From Balneolales bacterium (GTDB lineage Bacteria > Bacteroidota > Rhodothermia > Balneolales > Natronogracilivirgulaceae): a stretch of DNA of 6,542 nucleotides. The notes under the pieces are model-generated. The model was not told where the DNA came from and made no database searches. It saw only the letters and a program-made list of their open reading frames with translations. Positions 1 to 5,757 of this stretch are shown in pieces. The stretch covers positions 1 to 6,542 of the forward strand of contig SKIC01000035.1 in the NCBI GenBank assembly GCA_007116685.1. Direction: 5' to 3'. Made by a program: the position numbers and the translations under genes. Each line of letters opens with the position of its first letter. Position 1 is the first letter of the stretch.

Positions 1-1
1 T

Positions 2-1507
2 GCTTACGAAGTGGCCATTGCTGAAGATTTGAAAGCCAGAACAAATGCCGAGCCGGCGCTTTCTTTTTCCGCCAAAGAAATTGCGCAGGAGTGTCAACGT
101 TTGGTAAATCGAGATACTTCAGGGCAGGTACCAAATTGGCAATTAGTGGCTACAGCTTCTGCATTAACCCAATGCCTTACAGTTATTACCGGCGGACCGG
201 GAACCGGGAAAACACGATCGGTGGTCCAATTATTGGAAGCTCTTATTTCGCTGAGTAAATCAAGGATACCTAAAATTGCTTTGGCTGCTCCAACGGGAAA
301 AGCGGCGGCTCGCATGATGGAATCCATCGCCAACAACAGAGGAAAAGAAGCACATCAATTGGATATTCCCGATGAGATTTTCGAACACTTTCCCAAAACA
401 GCCACAACGCTTCATCGTTTGCTCGGCGTCAAATACCAAAGTTCCTATTTCCGCCACAATAAAGAAAATCCACTGCCTTACGATGTCGTTATTGTGGATG
501 AAGCATCCATGATTGATATGGCAATGATGGCAAAACTTCTGGATGCAGTTCCAAAAAGTGCGCGTCTCATTTTATTGGGGGATAAAGACCAATTGGCTTC
601 GGTTGAAGCCGGAGCGGTTTTGGGTGACCTTTGCAATCCTTTACCCGAAAATCAGCCTCTTTCGGTTTTCTCCGGGAAAAAATCTGCCGATTTGCAATCC
701 TATGGATTTAAGGTGCCGGAAAATGATTCAGCCAGCCCCATGCAGGATGCCATCGTGGAACTCAGCCATTCGTATCGTTTTCAAGCCAATCCCGAAATTG
801 GCGCTTTGGCTAATGCTATTAATAAAGGTGATGTGGAAAGCTCCCTCAAAATTCTAAAAAACGATAAAGAGCAACGTTTGGGAATGGTTGAAAGTCTATC
901 ATCCACCAAGTTCACAACTAATCTTGTTACCAGAATATTGGAAACCGGACTTCTGGAATCGGGCTCGGAGATTGAAGAAAAATTCAAAGCCTTGAACAAA
1001 TTTCAGATTCTGTGCGCTCACCGCAGGGGACTTCTCGGAGTTGGCAGTGTTAACTTTTCCATAGAAAATGAATTGAGAAAAAAAGGATTGAAATCTCAGG
1101 AAGTTTGGTATGAGGGGCGCCCGGTAATGATTACCCGCAATGATTATCAATGGGGCTTGTATAATGGTGATATTGGCATCACAGCTCCGGATGAAGAAGG
1201 GGAGTTGCGAGTCTTTTTTCAAAAATCTGATTCTCAGGAATTTGTTTCAATTTCTCCGTCACGTTTACCGGAACATCAGCCGGCATTCGCTATTTCTGTT
1301 CATAAATCGCAGGGTTCTGAATTTGAAGAAGTAGTTTTGATTTTAGCGAGTAAAAAATCACCTGTTATGACTCGTGAACTTCTTTATACGGCATTAACCC
1401 GAGCAAAAAAGGTTTTCCATATCTGGGGAACGGAGCAAATTGTGAGAGAATCTATCCAACAACAAACTATGCGTAGTAGTGGTTTACGAAAACGTTTGTG
1501 GGAATAA
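2..1507 (+). CDS. recD: RecD, exodeoxyribonuclease V alpha subunit (5' end cut by the window)
   Basis: RecD is the 5'-3' superfamily 1B helicase subunit of RecBCD, which resects and repairs double-strand breaks in the cytoplasm. The frame is open to the left edge, so the first codons are missing and GTG at 11 is probably not the true start. About 501 residues remain; E. coli RecD has about 608, and its Walker A lies roughly 110 residues further in, so about that much is lost. Residues counted from the GTG at 11: Q-motif Gln 44, Walker A GGPGTGKT 61-68, APTGKAAARM 93-102, TLHRLLG 133-139, Walker B IVDEASMID 161-169, motif III around LLGDKDQLASVEAG 188-201, LSHSYRF 251-257, VHKSQGSEFEE 430-440, and motif VI LLYTALTRAKK 457-467. 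The stretch LASVEAGAVLGDLC is typical of RecBCD-type RecD rather than RecD2. All helicase motifs look intact. recB/recC probably lie upstream, outside the window. Confidence 0.95.
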   Translation, partial: AYEVAIAEDLKARTNAEPALSFSAKEIAQECQRLVNRDTSGQVPNWQLVATASALTQCLTVITGGPGTGKTRSVVQLLEALISLSKSRIPKIALAAPTGKAAARMMESIANNRGKEAHQLDIPDEIFEHFPKTATTLHRLLGVKYQSSYFRHNKENPLPYDVVIVDEASMIDMAMMAKLLDAVPKSARLILLGDKDQLASVEAGAVLGDLCNPLPENQPLSVFSGKKSADLQSYGFKVPENDSASPMQDAIVELSHSYRFQANPEIGALANAINKGDVESSLKILKNDKEQRLGMVESLSSTKFTTNLVTRILETGLLESGSEIEEKFKALNKFQILCAHRRGLLGVGSVNFSIENELRKKGLKSQEVWYEGRPVMITRNDYQWGLYNGDIGITAPDEEGELRVFFQKSDSQEFVSISPSRLPEHQPAFAISVHKSQGSEFEEVVLILASKKSPVMTRELLYTALTRAKKVFHIWGTEQIVRESIQQQTMRSSGLRKRLWE

Positions 1508-1528
1508 TGCCTTTTCGTTTCAATTTTG
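1495..1528 (+). promoter_or_regulatory. Candidate Bacteroidota-type promoter for the outer-membrane gene pair
   Basis: TTTG at 1495-1498 and CAATTTTG at 1521-1528 are separated by 22 bases. This resembles the Bacteroidota -33 TTTG / -7 TAnnTTTG promoter, with one mismatch (C for T) in the -7 element and a spacer at the long end. The -33 element lies inside the last codons of recD. A transcript would begin about 40 bases before the GTG at 1577, in or near an A8 run (1529-1536). Such AT-rich matches arise by chance, so this is tentative; cotranscription with recD is the alternative. Confidence 0.35.
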
Positions 1529-1542
1529 AAAAAAAATAACAA

Positions 1543-1569
1543 TCTTACTCAGGTAATAAGTACCTAAGA
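1543..1569 (+). repeat. Small inverted repeat just upstream of the GTG start
   Basis: AGGTA (1551-1555) can pair with TACCT (1561-1565) across a 5-base loop, and TCTT (1543-1546) with AAGA (1566-1569) across a 4-base bulge. The repeat ends 7 bases before the GTG at 1577 and would fall under an initiating ribosome. No U-tract follows, so it does not look like a recD terminator. It could be a 5' UTR structure or chance. Confidence 0.3.
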
Positions 1570-1576
1570 TAGTCTC

Positions 1577-2389
1577 GTGAAATCACCAGTTTTTCTCATA
1601 CTTCTCTCTTTGGTTTTTGTGCTTCCCCTCAAAATTCAGGCACAATCTGCACAAGCGGTCATGGGCGCCCGCGCAATTGGTTTATCGCAAGCTGTTACAG
1701 CACTTCCTGATTATGAATGGAATGTATTTTTTAACCCCGCAATGATGTCGCAAGAAGGTCGTCATGCTTCCTTTTTTGCTATGCGCTATTACGATATTTC
1801 AGAATTAACCGATTATGGATTAGCAGCCACGTATGCCACCGATTATGGAACAGCCGGCGTCGGTTTGCACACCTACGGTTTTGATTTGTACAGAGAAAGC
1901 AGATATCGACTGGCTTACATGAACGAGTTTTATAACATCCGTGTAGGTCTTGCCGCAAATATGACGCATCTCAGCATCCATGATTTCGGTTCTGATGTTG
2001 GCTTTGCTCTGGACATAGGTGTGGCCTATAATATTTTCGATAATCTGATTTTGGGCGCAAAATTCAGCAATATCAACAGAGGAACCATAGGCGAAGTGGA
2101 AGAAGAATTGCCTAGGGATATGGCCATTGGAATTTCTTACACCTTATCAGACAGAGCGCTGTTTGTATCGGATGTATACAAGGATATAGATTTTGATTTT
2201 TCCTATCGTGGCGGAGTAGAAATACATATCATCGAAATATTGAGAGCACGAGCCGGAATCACCACAAATCCACAAACACTCTCTTTCGGATTTGGATACG
2301 TCAGTTCTCTGATTCGAGCGGATATTGCCGTACAGCGTCATGATGTTTTGGGGTGGAGCCCGGGTCTTGATTTCGCAGTCACATGGTAA
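1577..2389 (+). CDS. PorV/PorQ-like outer-membrane beta-barrel protein
   Basis: A 270-residue exported protein. GTG at 1577 is the only workable start: an in-frame TAA lies at 1565-1567, and a later start would remove the signal peptide. Residues 1-22 form that signal peptide (Lys 2, hydrophobic core 5-18, likely cleavage after IQA at 20-22). The mature N-terminus has the pattern of the PorV/PorQ/FadL-like family: a GARAIGLSQAV stretch (30-40), then NPA at 53-55. The rest is alternating short strands rich in Gly, Tyr and Phe, ending in an aromatic residue (FAVTW), as expected of a barrel inserted by BAM. No Shine-Dalgarno is visible. Family members include type IX secretion components and many uncharacterised barrels. 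At 270 residues it is shorter than PorV or PorQ as I recall them, so I do not assign a secretion role. Its stop overlaps the next gene's start, suggesting a joint function. Confidence 0.72.
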   Translation: MKSPVFLILLSLVFVLPLKIQAQSAQAVMGARAIGLSQAVTALPDYEWNVFFNPAMMSQEGRHASFFAMRYYDISELTDYGLAATYATDYGTAGVGLHTYGFDLYRESRYRLAYMNEFYNIRVGLAANMTHLSIHDFGSDVGFALDIGVAYNIFDNLILGAKFSNINRGTIGEVEEELPRDMAIGISYTLSDRALFVSDVYKDIDFDFSYRGGVEIHIIEILRARAGITTNPQTLSFGFGYVSSLIRADIAVQRHDVLGWSPGLDFAVTW

Positions 2390-4464
2390 AAAAAAGCATA
2401 GTTCTCTGTTTTTTTCTTGGTGTATCTGTCTTTCTGATGATGCCCGAACTGGGGTTTTCTCAGGTAGCAGATACCACGCAGCAACAAGTTGAGCAGGATA
2501 TTGAACGTGCTTTGGAAGGTTTAGAAGATGAGGACACCGATTTTAATCCCGAAGATCTTGCCCAGTTTCTCCAGGATTTAGCAGCAAATCCTCTAAATAT
2601 AAATCGAGCCCGCGTAGACCAACTTTCTCTGATTCCCGGGATGAATATTCGACTCGCTAATGCTGTAGTAGAATATAGAAGGAACAAGCCATTCGAAAGC
2701 ATTGATGAATTGGTGCAAGTTCGTGGTATCGGACCGGCAACACTTGAACGAATGCGCCCTTATATTATGATTGGTGATACCAGAGAACTCTTTACGGATT
2801 TAATAACCTCACCCGGTTATTGGTTTGGAAATAGCAGAGTGGAAGTGATGAGCCGTATGCAAACCGTTTTGGAAGAGCAACAGGGATACATCAACAGGGG
2901 AGATACCACAAGAACTACCTATGCCGGAAATCAGGTTCGCTATTATCAGCGGGCAAATTACCGCTCGAATAGATTATCTGTTAATGTTACCCAACAAAAA
3001 GTTCCAGGCGAACAAATGCTTCATCCTGTAGATTTTGAGCATACCTCATTCCATTTCGCTACGTTCAATCAGGGTCCCTTGAATATGCTTGTTGTGGGCG
3101 ATTATGGTCTGTTTTTTGGACAGGGATTAGTACTTTGGAACGGTCTGGCGTTTGGCAAAGGAAGAGAAACCATAAGAGCAGCGTATCGAAACGAAAGGGG
3201 ACTTCGCCCTTTTCAATCCAGTGATCGCTATAATTATAACAGAGGAGTTGCAGCTAGCGCTACGGTTGCTGACAGAGTTCAACTTACCGGTTTTTTCTCC
3301 CGCAGAGAACTCAGAGCAACCGAAGTTGGGCAGGATTCCATTCGCTTTCCAACTGCCACCATCTTTTATCGCACGCCGAGTGAAATCGAAAGAGGTTTAA
3401 ATACGGGACTCACATTTTATGGTGGTAGAGCAGCCTGGCAGTTCGATTACGGCGTGATTGGTGCCACAGGTTACATCGCTGAGTACGATGATTATATCGT
3501 AAAAGGAACAGCCGTTTCTAATGCTTTCGATTTTGAAGGAACAACCGCTTCAACTATTGGTATCGATTACCGTCTCTTTTTTGATGAATTACTTCTATTT
3601 GGAGAAGGCGCTCGAAGTAAAAATGGTGGGCTCGGTTTTGTGTCAGGGCTGGAATATCCTATAGGTATGGCTACCGATATCAGTTTTGCATACAGAAATT
3701 ATGCTCGAGATTTTCAGTCGGTTTTTGGTGCCGGTTTTGGAGAAGTATCCGGAAATCCCAGAAATGAAGAGGGCTATTATATTGGATTACGACACGCCAT
3801 TATTCCCGGTTTGGTACTCAGCGCTTACTACGATCAATTTACGTTCCCTGCGCCTCGTTTTGGCACCAATTCTTCAACAAGCGGACATGATTGGCTGGTA
3901 TTGCTGGATTACAGGCACTCTCGTGATTTAGATATGTACTTACTGGTCAGGAGTAAAACCAGAGGTAATGATTTTCGAATTGTAGATGATTTCGGTAGGG
4001 AGTTTTTTGCTTTGGGTGATGAAGTTAGGGGAAGTATTCGAGGGCAAGTAGATTATCAGGTGCACCCGGATGTACGATTTCGTACCCGATTCGAGTGGTT
4101 ACGTGCCCGTGCAATAAACGCTGATCCGGAATTCGGGATGCTGGCATTTCAGGATGTACGTTTCAGCGGTATAAACAATGTGCAAATAGACGCCAGATTT
4201 ACCTTCTTCGAAACCGAAAGCTTTACATCAAGAGTATTTCAGTTTGAAAACGATTTACTTTACGTGCTCTCGAATCCCGCATTATTCGGAAGAGGCTCAC
4301 GCTCATATTTACTCGTCAGATATCGCCCTGCAGATTTCATAGATTTATGGGCGAAATATGGAATTACCGTTTTTCAAGACAGACAAACCGTCGGCTCCGG
4401 ATTGGATGAAAGTATTGGCAATACCCGAAGTACGCTGGGATTAATGGCTCGGGTTAGTTTTTGA
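2383..4464 (+). CDS. Exported ComEA-like helix-hairpin-helix protein with large predicted outer-membrane barrel
   Basis: A 693-residue protein whose ATG overlaps the previous stop (ATGGTAA, 2383-2389), so translation is probably coupled. Residues 1-26 are a signal peptide (KK at 3-4, hydrophobic core 6-20, likely cleavage near GFS|Q). An acidic linker, about 27-68, leads to a ComEA-type tandem HhH domain, about 69-129: LNINRA 71-76, first hairpin LIPGM 83-87 (usual GIG replaced by GMN), second hairpin VRGIGPATLERM 113-124, then MRPYI. Such domains bind DNA non-specifically through the backbone. From about 145 on, the sequence is aromatic- and Gly-rich with alternating strands. It includes a GDYGLFFGQGLVLWNG stretch (239-254) of a kind I recall from related Bacteroidota proteins, and ends in SF, an aromatic terminus like that of barrel proteins. 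The barrel is inferred from pattern. If correct, the HhH domain sits in the periplasm. DNA binding at the outer membrane is plausible but untested. Confidence 0.8.
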   Translation: MVKKSIVLCFFLGVSVFLMMPELGFSQVADTTQQQVEQDIERALEGLEDEDTDFNPEDLAQFLQDLAANPLNINRARVDQLSLIPGMNIRLANAVVEYRRNKPFESIDELVQVRGIGPATLERMRPYIMIGDTRELFTDLITSPGYWFGNSRVEVMSRMQTVLEEQQGYINRGDTTRTTYAGNQVRYYQRANYRSNRLSVNVTQQKVPGEQMLHPVDFEHTSFHFATFNQGPLNMLVVGDYGLFFGQGLVLWNGLAFGKGRETIRAAYRNERGLRPFQSSDRYNYNRGVAASATVADRVQLTGFFSRRELRATEVGQDSIRFPTATIFYRTPSEIERGLNTGLTFYGGRAAWQFDYGVIGATGYIAEYDDYIVKGTAVSNAFDFEGTTASTIGIDYRLFFDELLLFGEGARSKNGGLGFVSGLEYPIGMATDISFAYRNYARDFQSVFGAGFGEVSGNPRNEEGYYIGLRHAIIPGLVLSAYYDQFTFPAPRFGTNSSTSGHDWLVLLDYRHSRDLDMYLLVRSKTRGNDFRIVDDFGREFFALGDEVRGSIRGQVDYQVHPDVRFRTRFEWLRARAINADPEFGMLAFQDVRFSGINNVQIDARFTFFETESFTSRVFQFENDLLYVLSNPALFGRGSRSYLLVRYRPADFIDLWAKYGITVFQDRQTVGSGLDESIGNTRSTLGLMARVSF

Positions 4465-4567
4465 GCTGTTACTTATGAGAGATAATTCAAAATGTCGCTA
4501 ATAGCTATGATTTGAATGAGATATCATACATTAAATGAAGAGTATTAGTAGGTGAAACACCAATAAA

Positions 4568-5446
4568 CTATATCTGCCCAACCCAATCCTGATCATTATC
4601 CCGAAACGTTTTTTGAACATAAGATTGCACATCTTCGGGTAGCTGACCTTTTTGGATGATTTTTGCATTTTGTATCAAATGCTTTTTGTTTGTGGTGCCA
4701 ACAATAACTGAATCTACGCCCCAGGTGAAGGTAACAAACCTCAGTGCTAATTCCATAGGGTCTAAATCTGTTTGAAGATTCATAGTCTTCCATCGGTGCC
4801 AGTATTCTTCACCATAATGACCAACCGGGCGCTCATCAAATCTCCAGGGAGCATTAGCTGCCGGACGCTTTGCAATCACACCCATACCTTTAATTTTTGC
4901 TACTGGAAGGGGGTAAGATATAGTTCGTTGATCACATATATTTATAGATGATTGAAATCCATCAAATTTACCACACTCGACCGCAAAAGAAAGAGCCTCT
5001 TGCTCACCGGAATAAGAAATAGATCTAACTTTCCCATTCATTCTTGAATCATAAAGGGCTTGAATTACTTCACCCTGCTGTAAAGTTTCCTTTGGGCAGG
5101 AGTGCAAATGTATGATATCTATGTATTCTGTGTCGAATTTACGAAGTGCTTGATCAATACCTTTCATAACGGAATCATAAGTCCAGTCGGGCACACCATC
5201 TACGCCATAACCAACCTTAGTAGAAAGTACAATGTCTTCGCGAACCGACTTCAGATACTTACCAAGTCTCTCTTCGGATTGTCCATAACTTCTTGCAGTA
5301 TCAAATAGAGTGATGCCGGCATCCACTGCAGTTTTTAAAATGGACTCAATCTGCTTTTCTGAAAGATTATCCTCACCAATATTTCCTGCTCCGTATCCTA
5401 GAGCGCTCACTTTTAATCCTGAAGTTCCAAAATTTCTAATATCCAT
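4568..5446 (-). CDS. Aldo/keto reductase
   Basis: A 292-residue cytoplasmic oxidoreductase of the aldo/keto reductase superfamily, which reduces carbonyls with NADPH on a (beta/alpha)8 barrel. ATG at 5446 is the only sensible start: it gives the family's usual N-terminus (FGTSGLKVSALGYGAGNIG), and an in-frame stop lies a few codons upstream. The catalytic tetrad can be placed: Asp 49 and Tyr 54 in FDTARSYG, Lys 77 in STKVG, and His 115 in IDIIHLH (five residues after Asp 110, as in the family). Gln 165 fits the cofactor-site Gln, and IVGTTNKKHLIQN (248-260) fits the loop that holds the NADPH phosphate. The Ser-Asn usually near the nicotinamide reads Ser-Gly (146-147), as I recall from some subgroups. 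Substrate cannot be told. It is a single gene, convergent with the HhH gene and divergent from the tRNA; it looks more AT-rich than its neighbours by eye. No Shine-Dalgarno. Confidence 0.92.
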   Translation of the reverse strand: MDIRNFGTSGLKVSALGYGAGNIGEDNLSEKQIESILKTAVDAGITLFDTARSYGQSEERLGKYLKSVREDIVLSTKVGYGVDGVPDWTYDSVMKGIDQALRKFDTEYIDIIHLHSCPKETLQQGEVIQALYDSRMNGKVRSISYSGEQEALSFAVECGKFDGFQSSINICDQRTISYPLPVAKIKGMGVIAKRPAANAPWRFDERPVGHYGEEYWHRWKTMNLQTDLDPMELALRFVTFTWGVDSVIVGTTNKKHLIQNAKIIQKGQLPEDVQSYVQKTFRDNDQDWVGQI

Positions 5447-5575
5447 GATGCTATTATTCGGGTTAGTTTTTTAATTATATCGACCATAGAAAAAATTACC
5501 ATCTCATTATAGTTAAGGTGAATAGAAATTAAACAAAATGAAAGCCCAAAAAGCATAAATTTCCATTAAATACGG

Positions 5576-5607
5576 TTGTTAAAAGCCATTTTATCTGCGT
5601 ATATTTG
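5576..5607 (+). promoter_or_regulatory. Bacteroidota-type promoter of tRNA-Val
   Basis: TTG at 5576-5578 and TATATTTG at 5600-5607 are separated by 21 bases. The second matches the Bacteroidota -7 consensus TAnnTTTG at every fixed position, and the spacing fits the known -33/-7 architecture. Transcription would start around 5612-5615, a few bases before the mature 5' end of the tRNA at 5618, which is where a tRNA promoter should sit. It is the clearest promoter in the window. No comparable element was found on the minus strand for the divergent aldo/keto reductase gene. Confidence 0.75.
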
Positions 5608-5617
5608 CACTCCTCAA

Positions 5618-5691
5618 GGAACCATAGCTCAGTTGGTTAGAGCGCTACGTTGACATCGTAGAGGTCGGCAGTTCGAATCTGCCTGGTTCCA
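5618..5691 (+). tRNA. tRNA-Val (anticodon GAC)
   Basis: A full 74-base cloverleaf. The acceptor stem GGAACCA (5618-5624) pairs with TGGTTCC (5684-5690), with discriminator A at 5691. The D stem is GCTC/GAGC (5627-5630, 5640-5643). The anticodon stem CTACG/CGTAG (5645-5649, 5657-5661) encloses loop TTGACAT with anticodon GAC at 5652-5654, which reads valine codons GUC and GUU. The T stem GGCAG/CTGCC encloses TTCGAAT (5672-5678). The bases after the discriminator are CCG, so the 3' CCA is not encoded and must be added by the nucleotidyltransferase. A promoter lies just upstream and an intrinsic terminator just downstream. Confidence 0.97.
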
Positions 5692-5696
5692 CCGGC

Positions 5697-5723
5697 AAAG
5701 CGCGTCTGTGATGCGCTTTTTTT
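5697..5723 (+). terminator. Intrinsic terminator after tRNA-Val
   Basis: AAAGCGC (5697-5703) pairs with GCGCTTT (5713-5719). Two more pairs (G-T and T-A) can extend the stem inward to a 5-base loop at 5706-5710. A run of seven T residues (5717-5723) overlaps the end of the stem. This is a standard Rho-independent terminator, 5 bases after the tRNA 3' end. Its U-tract ends 34 bases before the thrS start, so it also sits in the leader of any tRNA-thrS transcript. Confidence 0.85.
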
Positions 5724-5757
5724 GTATGTACGTACTCAAAAATACCCTGAATTAGAT

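Noticed and set aside
2407..2412. Cys 9 of the HhH-barrel protein as a lipoprotein lipidation site
   Set aside because: The Cys lies too close to the N-terminus, before most of the hydrophobic core, and no lipobox precedes it. An ordinary signal peptide fits better.
4485..4517. ATTCAAA / TTTGAAT inverted repeat after the HhH-barrel gene, with GCT-AAT-AGC inside
   Set aside because: The 7-pair stem is AT-rich, its loop is about 19 bases, and no U-tract follows. It is likely chance in AT-rich intergenic DNA.
4551..4561. GGTG-AAA-CACC hairpin in the convergent gap before the aldo/keto reductase stop
   Set aside because: The stem is only 4 base pairs and neither strand has a T-run after it, so I do not call it a terminator.
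5102..5308. Plus-strand 68-codon open frame inside the aldo/keto reductase gene
   Set aside because: It lies wholly within a well-supported gene on the other strand and shows no recognisable protein features. The other short frames antisense or out of frame to recD, the HhH gene and thrS were dropped for the same reason.
5500..5510. Possible minus-strand promoter for the aldo/keto reductase (TAATTTTT near 5500)
   Set aside because: The last base of the -7 consensus is wrong and no TTG lies at the right distance upstream on that strand.
5618..5691. tRNA-Val as an attachment site for an integrated element
   Set aside because: No integrase gene and no repeated copy of the tRNA 3' end is visible in the window, and thrS follows directly.
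5694..5757. T-box-like leader for thrS
   Set aside because: The gap is too short for T-box stem I and has no T-box sequence; the hairpin there is a plain terminator directly after a tRNA.
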